Virus record (IMG/VR): IMGVR_UViG_3300034101_005142
Span: 1-41,352 of that record
From: a virus
DNA: 41,352 nucleotides
Direction: 5' to 3' (one strand)
Below are positions 1-7,193 of this stretch, one piece after another. A model generated the notes under the pieces. That model was not told the origin of the DNA, searched no databases, and worked only from the letters and a program-made list of their open reading frames with translations. Within the stretch, counting starts at the first letter, position 1, and the number at the start of each line of letters is the position of its first letter. Position numbers and translations under genes: made by a program.

Positions 1-1
1 C

Positions 2-100
2 CTCGTCTCTGGGGGAGTCGTCTCCCAAAGTGAAGTTGATGTGATCAAGGCGCTGCACTCCCAGCTCAAGAAGCTGGAGAGCTCCCTGATCACCCACTGA
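2..100 (+). CDS. C-terminal end of a protein cut by the left edge
   Basis: An open frame runs from the left edge to a TGA at 98-100 and encodes the last 32 residues of a protein. The visible tail contains a short charged helix (QLKKLESSL). It is followed at once by a terminator-like hairpin and then by a gene on the same strand, which supports it being a real gene end. Function cannot be read from this fragment. Confidence 0.6.
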   Translation, partial: LVSGGVVSQSEVDVIKALHSQLKKLESSLITH

Positions 101-127
101 GCAGGCCGCCCGGCCTGCCTTCTCTTC
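101..127 (+). terminator. Rho-independent terminator-like hairpin
   Basis: A perfect 7-bp stem, GCAGGCC (101-107) with GGCCTGC (112-118), and a 4-base loop is followed by the pyrimidine tract CTTCTCTTC. It starts right after the stop codon of the upstream gene and ends about 20 bases before the next Shine-Dalgarno. Confidence 0.7.
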
Positions 128-149
128 ACCCCTGTTCAGGGAGGTTCCC

Positions 150-362
150 ATGGCACGTGATGTGGTACCGGTGCGCCTCGACCGCCGACCAGTCGGGTCG
201 GTGTTCGGGGCCAATGGCTGTTTCTACTTCCTCCTCGAAGACCCGCGCGACCCCAAGCCGCGCGGCCCCTACCCGAGCGAGGCCGATGCGATCACCGCGT
301 GCGCCAACCAGGCGTACTCGATGACCATCGCGGATCAGTGGGAGCTGATGGTCGACACCTGA
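150..362 (+). CDS. Small conserved-type protein with GxFY...GPY motif (70 aa)
   Basis: The ATG at 150 follows a Shine-Dalgarno (AGGGAGG) 5-6 bases upstream. The 70-residue product has no membrane segment or known domain I recognise. Its middle, NGCFYFLLEDP then KPRGPYPSEADA, resembles YGSFYATEGP then RPKGPYDRE in the 92-residue protein at 5652-5930, so the two look like distant paralogues at either end of the MoxR/VWA block. It is bracketed by terminator-like hairpins on both sides, suggesting an insulated small transcription unit. Function unknown. Confidence 0.75.
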   Translation: MARDVVPVRLDRRPVGSVFGANGCFYFLLEDPRDPKPRGPYPSEADAITACANQAYSMTIADQWELMVDT

Positions 363-373
363 CGCTCCGAAAT

Positions 374-389
374 GTGTACACTCGTACAC
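374..389. promoter_or_regulatory. Short inverted repeat, possible operator or hairpin
   Basis: GTGTAC (374-379) and GTACAC (384-389) form a perfect 6-bp inverted repeat around ACTC, just after the stop codon at 362 and before the next terminator. It could be a small operator or an RNA hairpin. No second copy was found, so the assignment is weak. Confidence 0.25.
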
Positions 390-395
390 CTCCCG

Positions 396-444
396 CCGCC
401 GGGCTGGCAGCTGCCTGCGGGCTGCTGGCCCGGCGGTTTCTTTT
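396..444 (+). terminator. Rho-independent terminator-like hairpin
   Basis: A perfect 9-bp stem, CCGCCGGGC (396-404) with GCCCGGCGG (428-436), encloses a 23-base loop that can pair further inside, and is followed by TTTCTTTT. The run-on CACCCC and a Shine-Dalgarno come next, the same arrangement as after the hairpin at 101-127. Confidence 0.8.
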
Positions 445-463
445 CACCCCAAAGGAGAATGCC

Positions 464-1300
464 ATGAGCATTCAAGTGGCGGGCCAGTCCGCCGTCGTGT
501 TCGGTACGAATCGGGCCCACGCCCGGTCGGTCGTGAAGGATGCCTGCGAGAAGCAGGGCTGGAAGAACGTGGTCAACCGACCGCCGAGCCAGTCGACTGC
601 CATTCAGGAGGCGATCAAGGAGGTGGCTCGCATGACCACCGTCGAGCCCGAGCTTCCGCTGCTGATTCGGAATCTCACGGCCGACCTGGCGTTCGAGGCG
701 GTGCGCATCCGCAAGGGTGCGACCCGCAACGATGCGATCCACGTGGTGTCCGCTGCGGTGGACGCAAGCCACAAGGTGCAGCTGCTGGAGCTCAACGGCC
801 AGCTGCCGGCGGGCGTGATCGGCACGCACCTGCAGCAGGCGTACGACCAGCGGCGCGACCTAATGTCGCCCGGCCAGCTGCGCACCGCAGTGGCGGGCGT
901 AGTCCGGCGGCTCAATGGCGTAGCGCTTGGCGGTAGCAATCTCTACTACTTGCCGGCGGACGCAGTGTCTCGGTTCGCGCAGTGGCGGGACGACGCCCAG
1001 CTCTGGCGGTACCACATGGTGCCGTTCGAGGTGGCGTCTGATCCCAAGACAGTGGAGCACATCGTCAACCAGCTCCACGAGGAGGTGACCTCTCAGTCGC
1101 AGGGCATCCTCGACGAGATCACCACTGGCATCGACGACGAGAAGCGGGTCAAGCTTCTGCGAAAGAAGTGCCAGGCGATTGTGTCCAAGATCCGCAGCTA
1201 CGAGGAGGCGCTCGGGCAGCAGCTCGACTGGATGCGCGAGCCGCTCGAAGCTGCGGAGAACGGCCTGGCTGTCAGCTCCCTGCTGGAGGTCAGCATCTAG
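464..1300 (+). CDS. Uncharacterised 278-aa protein upstream of the MoxR ATPase
   Basis: The ATG at 464 has the Shine-Dalgarno AAAGGAG 6 bases upstream. The frame is open further upstream, but that would place the start inside the terminator hairpin. The protein is mixed alpha/beta at the front; the last third is helical and charged (coiled-coil-like, about residues 195-260). It has a segment reading YYLPADAV then FAQW near residues 160-175. I suspect the phage family DUF6744, often found near MoxR-type ATPases, but this is from memory and unproven. Its position directly before the AAA+ gene suggests it is a partner of that module. Confidence 0.8.
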   Translation: MSIQVAGQSAVVFGTNRAHARSVVKDACEKQGWKNVVNRPPSQSTAIQEAIKEVARMTTVEPELPLLIRNLTADLAFEAVRIRKGATRNDAIHVVSAAVDASHKVQLLELNGQLPAGVIGTHLQQAYDQRRDLMSPGQLRTAVAGVVRRLNGVALGGSNLYYLPADAVSRFAQWRDDAQLWRYHMVPFEVASDPKTVEHIVNQLHEEVTSQSQGILDEITTGIDDEKRVKLLRKKCQAIVSKIRSYEEALGQQLDWMREPLEAAENGLAVSSLLEVSI

Positions 1301-1365
1301 CCCCTGATTTCAGGGGTCGGCGAGTTCTCTTTAGACGGGACCAACGTGGCTCCGTCTGTCTCTTT
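1301..1365 (+). terminator. Tandem hairpins with pyrimidine tracts
   Basis: Right after the stop codon, CCCCTG (1301-1306) pairs with CAGGGG (1311-1316) around ATTT. A second stem, AGACGG (1333-1338) with CCGTCT (1352-1357), is followed by GTCTCTTTCCTT. The second one has terminator form. The Shine-Dalgarno of the MoxR gene follows directly. Confidence 0.5.
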
Positions 1366-1380
1366 CCTTGAGGAGGCCTT

Positions 1381-2499
1381 ATGGCTACTCAGCAGACTAA
1401 GAACGAAGCGTGTTTCATCGCCCTGCAGGTCGTGCCCACCATCGTGTGGGGCGGCACTGGGGTAGGCAAGACGACGGTGCTCGGGCAGCTGGCCCGCGCA
1501 CTCGACCGGACCTTTCACTTGCTGATCGGTTCGACCCACCTGCCGGAGGACTTCTCCGGCTACCCCGATGCTGACCGGCAGCTCGGTGTCATCCGGATGC
1601 TGCCCACCCAGTGGGTGGACAAGTTCAAGGATGGTGCCGGGTTCCTCCTGTTGGACGAGTTCACGTGCGTGCCTCCGACGACGATGGCTGCGGAGCTGTC
1701 GCTCATCACGGAACGACGCGTGGGTGATGTCACTCTCCCGGAGTCGACCATCATCGTGGCGGCGGCCAATCCGCCGGAGCTGGCTCCCGGAGGCAACACG
1801 CTCCCGCCCTCGATGCGGTCGCGGTTCTTCCACTGCAAGTGGCAGATCGACCAGGCGGAGCTCTACAAGGGTTACCGCAACGGCCTGAACTGGAGCGCGC
1901 CTCCGTTTCCGGTCGTGCCCGAGAGCCACAGGGAGCTGTACCCCAAGTACGGCTCGCTCGTGGAGGCGTTCCTGCGCTCGGCGCCGGACTGCCTGGAGAA
2001 GCTGCCGCAGTCGGACGAGACCCTCTCGTTTCCGAACCCGCGCACTTGGTCCTACGTGGTCAAGTGCCTGTCGGCGGCGGAGGCTGTCGGCCACCGGCTC
2101 GGCAGCTCGGTGGTCACGGACCTCGTGGTCGGGTGCGTCGGCGACGCAGCCGGCGCTGAGTTCCTGCGGTACATGAGCCAGCTGGATCTGATTGATCCGG
2201 CTGCAATCCTGGAAGGGACGGAGGCCTACAAGTACGAGGCCGGCCGCCCCGACCTGCAGATCTGCCTGCTGACTGGGCTGGTCAAGGAGCTGCGCTCCCA
2301 GACCAGCGCCGAGCGGTGGGCCAGGGCTGCGAAGGTGTTCGTCGAGATCGGCGAGCACGAGATCGAGACGTTCCTGACCCAGTTCAAGAGCCTTTGGGCG
2401 CCCGTCGCGAAGGGCGGCGTGCGTCCCGATGGCTGGACCCCCCCTCAGGCCCTCATGCAGAAGCTGATGAAGCTTGTGCCGAGCGGTCTCAAGGACTGA
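1381..2499 (+). CDS. MoxR-like AAA+ ATPase
   Basis: A 372-residue AAA+ ATPase with its start at 1381 behind GAGGAGG. Walker A is GGTGVGKT (residues 24-31), Walker B FLLLDE (88-93), the sensor-1 Asn is in AAANPPE (N130), and the arginine-finger region is SMRSRFF (144-150). The order and spacing, plus the strand before Walker B (LPEDFSGYPD), match the MoxR/RavA/CbbQ branch, whose members remodel protein complexes together with VWA-domain partners. Such a partner lies two genes downstream (2879-4264). The C-terminal 170 residues carry the expected lid and a divergent helical region. Role in the phage is unknown: virion assembly, takeover of a host complex, or counter-defence are all possible. 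Confidence 0.9.
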   Translation: MATQQTKNEACFIALQVVPTIVWGGTGVGKTTVLGQLARALDRTFHLLIGSTHLPEDFSGYPDADRQLGVIRMLPTQWVDKFKDGAGFLLLDEFTCVPPTTMAAELSLITERRVGDVTLPESTIIVAAANPPELAPGGNTLPPSMRSRFFHCKWQIDQAELYKGYRNGLNWSAPPFPVVPESHRELYPKYGSLVEAFLRSAPDCLEKLPQSDETLSFPNPRTWSYVVKCLSAAEAVGHRLGSSVVTDLVVGCVGDAAGAEFLRYMSQLDLIDPAAILEGTEAYKYEAGRPDLQICLLTGLVKELRSQTSAERWARAAKVFVEIGEHEIETFLTQFKSLWAPVAKGGVRPDGWTPPQALMQKLMKLVPSGLKD

Positions 2500-2508
2500 G
2501 GAGAAAGC

Positions 2509-2868
2509 ATGAAGGTCAAAGACCTGGACTTTTACGAGTTCGATCCGGATGAGGACAACGGGCTGGTGCCGGACAGCAAGGAGTCGTGCATGCGGATCAT
2601 CCGCGCCACCGCTCACGCGATGAGCGAGGGCCAGATCCCTGGCGACTCCGCAATGCGGTTCGGGCTGTTGTTCTCCGTCATTGCCAAGCTCGCCATCGAG
2701 TGCGGCAAAGCGGTACGTGCGGCCAAGAAGGAGTCCCCTCTCGAGGCGCACGAGAAGATCGAGGTTCTGGCCAATCACTCGATGGCCATGTTCGTGGCGG
2801 CTGCCGTCTCGTGGGCGGAGGCCGTAGATCAGAACGCCAATCAGGTCGCCGCGTTTGGCGACGACTAG
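2509..2868 (+). CDS. Hypothetical 119-aa helical protein inside the MoxR/VWA operon
   Basis: The ATG at 2509 has GAGGAGA 7 bases upstream and begins 9 bases after the MoxR stop. The N-terminus is acidic (DFYEFDPDEDNG); the rest is predicted helical, with an amphipathic run of Ala, Met and Val (about residues 35-115) and no clear membrane segment. I do not recognise a family. Tight packing between the AAA+ gene and the VWA gene suggests a small third subunit or adaptor of that complex. Confidence 0.8.
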   Translation: MKVKDLDFYEFDPDEDNGLVPDSKESCMRIIRATAHAMSEGQIPGDSAMRFGLLFSVIAKLAIECGKAVRAAKKESPLEAHEKIEVLANHSMAMFVAAAVSWAEAVDQNANQVAAFGDD

Positions 2869-2878
2869 AAAGGAGACC

Positions 2879-4264
2879 ATGTTATCCAAAGTCCGTGCCG
2901 CACAAGCTCGTGCGGCGTTGGCGGCCGGGCGGGTGCGTACCTTCGGGTACGCACCCTACCTGGCCACCTACATCTACTCACTCAGCGAGCAACCGAGCCC
3001 TGGCTCGGGAACCTGCGGCGTGAGCATGGACGGCGTGATCCACTGGGACCCCGAGTTCGTCGAGGCCCTTGACGTGGACACGCTGGCCTACGTGATCCTG
3101 CACGAAGCGTTGCACCTGATCCTCAGGCACCACGCCCGTGCGCAGGAAGTTTACGGGGACCACCCCGAGCCCAACCTGCAGCTCGCCATGAACATCGCCG
3201 GCGATCTCTGCATCGAGCAGATCCTGGCTTTCATGCGCCCGCTGAGGCCGGCTGGGGCTGTTCATCTTGGTGCCGAGTGTCCGCAGCTCGGCATCAAGCT
3301 GGACTTCCCGGAGAACAAGGAGTTGCTGGAGTACTACTCCATGATCCTTGCTGCTGTGCGCAACCGACCCAAGGGCGGTGGCGGCAGCGGCGAAGGACAG
3401 CCGGACGGTGAGCCCGAGCAGGCCGGCGAGACTGGCGGTTCGGGCGACAGCCGGGCGGAGGCGTCCAAGCCCCAGCAGAAGTCCGGCAAGCCGGGCTCGC
3501 GCGAAGGCAAGAACGGACTGGCCGCTCGGGCGTGCGTGCCGGGCACTGGCGGCTCCGCAGCCGACGGCGTGCGCCGGCAGCACGAAGAGGAGGATGATTC
3601 TTGGGGCGCGTACAAGGAGAACCTGTACGCCCACAAGCTGGACAACGCTTGCCGCGAGCACGAGAACAAGATGCCCGGCTCCGTTCCAGGAATCCTCAAG
3701 CAGGCGCTGGACATTCAGCTGCGACCGCAGCCGGATCCGTTCCAGCACCTCAAGTCGGTCGTCGCTACCAGCACAGCCAACCCACTGGGCGGGCGGCTGG
3801 CGACGTACCGCAGGCTGTCTCGCAAGCAGCCGCAGGATGTGTGTCGCCTGCGTGGTCAGCTGACTACGCAGGCCAGTGCGGTCGTGATCGTGGATACCTC
3901 CGGGTCCATGAGCGACCGCGAGACGAAGATCAAGGCGCTCACCGTGATCGCCGACGGTCTTCGGAAGCTGAAGTCGGTGAAGGTTGTCTGCGCGGACACG
4001 CACGTGCGTTCCTCCCTGCAGCTCTCCAACATCGACAAGTTCACATGGACGGGCGGGGGCGGCACGGACATGGCCGCAGCCCTGATCCAGGTGGACAAGG
4101 AGGACCATCCGGACTCGATCGTGCTCATCACAGATGGGTACACAGGCTGGCCGCAACGCCAGCTGCGAGCCCGGACGGTCGTTGCGTTGACGGATCCAGG
4201 CTGGGCCAACCAGGTCCCGTCTTGGTGCAAGACAGTTCCCCTTTATCAGGAGACCGCAGTATGA
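2879..4264 (+). CDS. Putative metallopeptidase with C-terminal VWA domain (DUF2201-like)
   Basis: The ATG at 2879 follows AAAGGAG; an upstream in-frame TTG is less likely. The 461-residue protein has an N-terminal zinc-peptidase-like domain with HEALH (75-79), a downstream NIAGD segment that may supply another metal ligand, a low-complexity Gly/Pro/Glu/Ser linker (about 164-235), and a C-terminal von Willebrand A domain with the MIDAS motif DTSGSMS (339-345), TGGGGTD near 397 and ITDG near 421. This is the layout of DUF2201 proteins, which are encoded next to MoxR ATPases in bacteria. The pairing here is therefore a phage copy of the MoxR-VWA chaperone or peptidase arrangement. Substrate unknown. 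Confidence 0.88.
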   Translation: MLSKVRAAQARAALAAGRVRTFGYAPYLATYIYSLSEQPSPGSGTCGVSMDGVIHWDPEFVEALDVDTLAYVILHEALHLILRHHARAQEVYGDHPEPNLQLAMNIAGDLCIEQILAFMRPLRPAGAVHLGAECPQLGIKLDFPENKELLEYYSMILAAVRNRPKGGGGSGEGQPDGEPEQAGETGGSGDSRAEASKPQQKSGKPGSREGKNGLAARACVPGTGGSAADGVRRQHEEEDDSWGAYKENLYAHKLDNACREHENKMPGSVPGILKQALDIQLRPQPDPFQHLKSVVATSTANPLGGRLATYRRLSRKQPQDVCRLRGQLTTQASAVVIVDTSGSMSDRETKIKALTVIADGLRKLKSVKVVCADTHVRSSLQLSNIDKFTWTGGGGTDMAAALIQVDKEDHPDSIVLITDGYTGWPQRQLRARTVVALTDPGWANQVPSWCKTVPLYQETAV

Positions 4265-4560
4265 GAAGGAAGCGTAGCCGGAGCCAGGCCGTCATTACCT
4301 GGCGTCAGTTTACCCAGCTCTACATGGAGAGCTGGTCGGCGGGTCACACGACCCGGGAGTTCGCGGATCGGGTGGGCCTGCTCACCAGGCAGGTTCATCA
4401 GAAGACCAACTACCTGAAGCGCAAGGGGGTGGCCCTGCCCCCGCTGCGTAACTCGCGCGGCGGCAGCTCCGGCTCGGAGCTGGACATCCAGGACCTCAAG
4501 TCCCTGGTCTCCAGCTACCGGACGGAGACGCACCGCAACGGGCGGGTCGTGACGGTCTGA
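4261..4560 (+). CDS. Small helix-turn-helix protein (99 aa)
   Basis: It starts at an ATG overlapping the TGA of the VWA gene (ATGA at 4261), so it is translationally coupled to it. The N-terminus is very basic (MRRKRSRSQ). Residues about 25-50 read like a homeodomain-type helix-turn-helix (TTREFADRVGLLTRQVHQKT). It may bind DNA and regulate this operon. It is followed by a strong terminator hairpin, marking the end of the MoxR/VWA transcription unit. Confidence 0.75.
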   Translation: MRRKRSRSQAVITWRQFTQLYMESWSAGHTTREFADRVGLLTRQVHQKTNYLKRKGVALPPLRNSRGGSSGSELDIQDLKSLVSSYRTETHRNGRVVTV

Positions 4561-4585
4561 CGATTCCTGGTTTCTCAATCCCTTT

Positions 4586-4633
4586 GGCCGGCCCGGTGGC
4601 GTGCGTTGCGCTGCCGGGCCGGCCTGTTTTCTT
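4586..4633 (+). terminator. Strong Rho-independent terminator
   Basis: A perfect 11-bp GC stem, GGCCGGCCCGG (4586-4596) with CCGGGCCGGCC (4614-4624), and a 17-base loop is followed by TGTTTTCTT. It lies between the HTH gene and the 331-aa gene and is the most convincing of the terminator hairpins in the plus-strand block. Confidence 0.85.
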
Positions 4634-4644
4634 GTGAGTCAACA

Positions 4645-5640
4645 ATGTTTCTTGCACAGACACGGAACAAGAACAAGACGGTTCTGGATTGGGCCGAGCT
4701 CGAAGCGGCTGTCACGGAGCGGCGTCGCCTCACGCGCACGACGCCCGAGAGCGAGCGGTGCGCGGCGATTGCGACTGCGCGGTTTGGCGACAGGCACTGG
4801 GCTCATCTTCACGACCGCCTGGTGGCGCACGGGTCCGGAGAAAGCATCGAGCTGGCCTACCTGTATCACAGTCCCGGCACAACTCTGGCCGACGACAAGC
4901 TGGAGCATGGCCTAGCCTTCGTTTATCCGGCGGCTGGGGGTCGCACTCAGTACAAGGTCTGCGAGTCGGCGCGGGGCCACTTCATGAATCGGTGGCTGCC
5001 GTTCAACGCTTCAGACCGCACCACCAGGTCCCGCTATAAGAACTGGAAGTGGGCGTGGGGGGCGGGCGGCATGTACCAAGAGGGCGTGGGGCCTGTCCTC
5101 CTGGACTGCGGCATCGCTGCCCTGCGGCAGAAGCCTTCGGACATGCTGGCTCGCGTGGCATCTGCCGGCGCGTGGGTGTCCGATGAGTTTCGCGCAGCAG
5201 CGACGCGCCTGCTCGAGGCGTTCGACGGCTGGCAGGACACGTTCGCGGACACGCGGTTCAAGTTTGAGGAGCACGGGCTGCGCGCGCGCGAGCGGCACCC
5301 GGACACCATCACGCTCCGCCCGAACCGCGAGCACGGAGCAAGCACGTCACTGATCGTGACGCACCAGTTCACGCTCCGGCTGCGTCGGCCCTTCGAGCAG
5401 ACCGAGCGTGGGTTCATGTCCGTCCCTGACTTCGCCGTCAGCGTGATCCCGCAGCCAGAGGATCTCGGCTTCGGGCCGAAGGTGATGTACTCCCTCTCCC
5501 GCATGAACATCGGCAGCAGCGGCGAGTGCATGTGGAACAAGGACGAGCAGCCAGCCAAGCTGCTCACGACCAGTCTGTCCGATGTGCTGCACGTGGCCCG
5601 CGAGTTCTCTGCTGCCAGCGTTTTCATTCCCGCATTGTAA
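4645..5640 (+). CDS. Uncharacterised 331-aa protein
   Basis: I place the start at the ATG at 4645, beyond the terminator stem; an in-frame start at 4606 would lie in the hairpin loop. The Shine-Dalgarno is weak (GTGAG). The protein is soluble, rich in Arg and aromatic residues, with a central stretch (about 105-145) containing many Trp, Tyr and Gly residues (NWKWAWGAGGMYQEG) and a beta-rich C-terminal half. I recognise no catalytic motif. It sits alone after a strong terminator and just ahead of the 92-aa gene, so it likely has its own promoter or depends on read-through. Function unknown. Confidence 0.75.
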   Translation: MFLAQTRNKNKTVLDWAELEAAVTERRRLTRTTPESERCAAIATARFGDRHWAHLHDRLVAHGSGESIELAYLYHSPGTTLADDKLEHGLAFVYPAAGGRTQYKVCESARGHFMNRWLPFNASDRTTRSRYKNWKWAWGAGGMYQEGVGPVLLDCGIAALRQKPSDMLARVASAGAWVSDEFRAAATRLLEAFDGWQDTFADTRFKFEEHGLRARERHPDTITLRPNREHGASTSLIVTHQFTLRLRRPFEQTERGFMSVPDFAVSVIPQPEDLGFGPKVMYSLSRMNIGSSGECMWNKDEQPAKLLTTSLSDVLHVAREFSAASVFIPAL

Positions 5641-5651
5641 GGAGGTGCACC

Positions 5652-5930
5652 ATGAAGGTTAATGTCACGGTCCGGTTTTACATGAAAAACCTGGAGCTGC
5701 CGGACACCCTGGATCCGATGCTGCTCAACAAGCGTGGCTGGAGAACCCGCTATGGGTCCTTCTATGCGACAGAGGGCCCGGATGCCAGGCCTAAAGGCCC
5801 CTACGATCGCGAGCCCGACTTGTTCGTGCAGGCGGCGCGGGCCGAGCTCGAGGAGTTGCTGGCCAAGCACGGCGCCAGCGCGCTTTGCGGGCACGTCGAG
5901 ATCGTTCCGGAGGATGCGCGCGAGTGCTAG
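5652..5930 (+). CDS. Small protein with GxFY...GPY motif (92 aa)
   Basis: The ATG at 5652 follows a strong Shine-Dalgarno (AGGAGGTG) overlapping the previous stop codon. Residues about 35-60 (YGSFYATEGP, RPKGPYDRE) resemble the 70-residue protein at 150-362, suggesting a shared small domain. The N-terminus looks like a beta strand and the C-terminus is helical and acidic. Function unknown. It ends 10 bases before the serine recombinase start. Confidence 0.75.
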   Translation: MKVNVTVRFYMKNLELPDTLDPMLLNKRGWRTRYGSFYATEGPDARPKGPYDREPDLFVQAARAELEELLAKHGASALCGHVEIVPEDAREC

Positions 5931-5940
5931 GATATCTACC

Positions 5941-6663
5941 ATGATTGTCTACGGGTACGGACGGCACTCGACCGACAAGCAGGGCCTGACCGAACAGGCC
6001 CAGCGCACGAAGGTCGAGTCCTATATCCAGCTGCATCTGCCCGACGAGCAGTACGGCGGCTGGCTATACGACACCGCCGTCAGCGGCAGCAAGCCCCTGT
6101 TCGAGAGACCGAAGGGGCGTGAGTTGTGGGCACTGGTTCAGCCGGGCGACCACATTGTGGTTGCCAAACTGGACCGTGCGTTTCGCCGCACCATCGACGG
6201 GCTGCGGTCCCTCGAGATGCTGGAGGCGAAGAGGGTGTTCATTCAGTCTGCCGACCGGCAACTGGACACGAGCACTGCCATCGGACGCGCAGCCGTCACG
6301 ATCACGCTGGCGTTTGCCCAGCTGGACCGGGACCAGGCGTCCGAGCGGACACGTGATGCGATGGAGGTGAAGCGCAAGGCTGGGCTCCCCACCGACGGCA
6401 CCGCCCCTATTGGGTGGCGCAAGGTAGGGACCGGCAAGCAGTCGCGGTTCGAGCCCTGCGGGGTCGATCGGGACCAGGCGCTTACGATTGTCGGCCTGCG
6501 GGCCGGTGGCTGGTCCTACGAGGATCTCGTGGAGCGGCTCCGGGCGGACAAGGTGCGCAGGCCGAATGGCTATCTGTGGAATCGCAACAGCGCCCGGGCT
6601 GCGGTGGCTGCTGCGGAGGCTGGGTTCCCAAAAATCCGGCCAGTAACTCGACGGCGCTCTTGA
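5941..6663 (+). CDS. Serine recombinase of the resolvase/invertase family (240 aa)
   Basis: The N-terminus YGYGRHSTDKQ holds the catalytic Ser10 with Arg8. The AKLDRAFRR segment and the long helix after it (FAQLDRDQASERTRDAM) match the resolvase catalytic domain, and a DNA-binding region follows (about 150-225, with APIGWRKV and a helix-turn-helix-like end). It lacks the long zinc and coiled-coil C-terminus of large serine integrases. Since a tyrosine integrase sits next to attP, this enzyme may instead resolve multimers or invert DNA; no inversion sites were found. The start is the ATG at 5941 with no clear Shine-Dalgarno; an AT-richer TAGGATATC stretch sits just upstream. The last 182 bases overlap the convergent sigma gene. 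Confidence 0.88.
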   Translation: MIVYGYGRHSTDKQGLTEQAQRTKVESYIQLHLPDEQYGGWLYDTAVSGSKPLFERPKGRELWALVQPGDHIVVAKLDRAFRRTIDGLRSLEMLEAKRVFIQSADRQLDTSTAIGRAAVTITLAFAQLDRDQASERTRDAMEVKRKAGLPTDGTAPIGWRKVGTGKQSRFEPCGVDRDQALTIVGLRAGGWSYEDLVERLRADKVRRPNGYLWNRNSARAAVAAAEAGFPKIRPVTRRRS

Positions 6664-7129
6664 GCCTAGCCCTCACTGCCTTCTGGGCCAGGCCGGTGCT
6701 GTCCGAGATTTCCCGGACGCTCATGCGTCCGTAGTATCTGCTGGCAATCAGGGCTCTTTCCTGCGCCGGCAAAGACTCCAGTGCGGCGGGGAGCATCCGT
6801 TCCTCGCCGCGCTGGGGCTTTGCGGCACTCTCCGCCAGCTCAAGCGACACCCTCTCGGGGCTGTCGTATCTTTGCCGCTGGGATTTCGCCAGCTCCTTGA
6901 GGATCGCGTTCCGGATAGCCGAAGAGAAGTAGGTCGTGACCTTGCTCTTGTCCGGATTGTAGGTCTGTGCCGCCCGGCAGATAGCCACATACGCCACCGA
7001 GCTGGCGTCTATTCGGGCGATCCTCTTGCGGATACCAGGGTACGACCTACCCATGGCATTGATCACCACCGGAACGATGGCCATCGCCTCTTCGGCCAGC
7101 TGACGCTGGCGCTTGTTCATCTTTCGCAT
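6482..7129 (-). CDS. Sigma-70-family RNA polymerase sigma factor
   Basis: The 215-residue protein has sigma region 2 at about residues 42-85 (AAQTYNPDKSKVTTYFSSAI) and region 4 at about 118-160 (LPAQERALIASRYYGRMSV followed by an HTH, REISDSTGLAQKAVRARL). A Pro/Ser/Arg-rich tail of about 50 residues follows. That tail is encoded opposite the end of the serine recombinase and is probably not part of the fold. The start is ATG 7129 or ATG 7120; no clear Shine-Dalgarno. It is the last gene of the long minus-strand block. A phage sigma factor of this size would redirect host RNA polymerase to phage promoters; the repeated GGACATAAA sites are the obvious candidates. Confidence 0.85.
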   Translation of the reverse strand: MRKMNKRQRQLAEEAMAIVPVVINAMGRSYPGIRKRIARIDASSVAYVAICRAAQTYNPDKSKVTTYFSSAIRNAILKELAKSQRQRYDSPERVSLELAESAAKPQRGEERMLPAALESLPAQERALIASRYYGRMSVREISDSTGLAQKAVRARLKSAVELLAGFLGTQPPQQPPQPGRCCDSTDSHSACAPCPPGAAPRDPRRTSHRPAGRQS

Positions 7130-7139
7130 CGTGCGCGCA

Positions 7140-7151
7140 CCCGTGTACGGG
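7140..7151. promoter_or_regulatory. Palindrome upstream of the sigma factor gene
   Basis: CCCGT-GT-ACGGG forms a perfect 5-bp inverted repeat 10 bases before the sigma factor ATG at 7129. Its position suits an operator or a hairpin controlling translation. It is short and single-copy. Confidence 0.3.
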
Positions 7152-7193
7152 AGTTCAGCCTACCAGCAGGCCGTCGTCGAGCGCGACCCGACA

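Noticed and set aside
299-463. N-terminal extension of the 278-aa protein to GTG 299
   Set aside because: It would overlap the 70-aa gene and translate through the terminator hairpin; ATG 464 has a strong Shine-Dalgarno.
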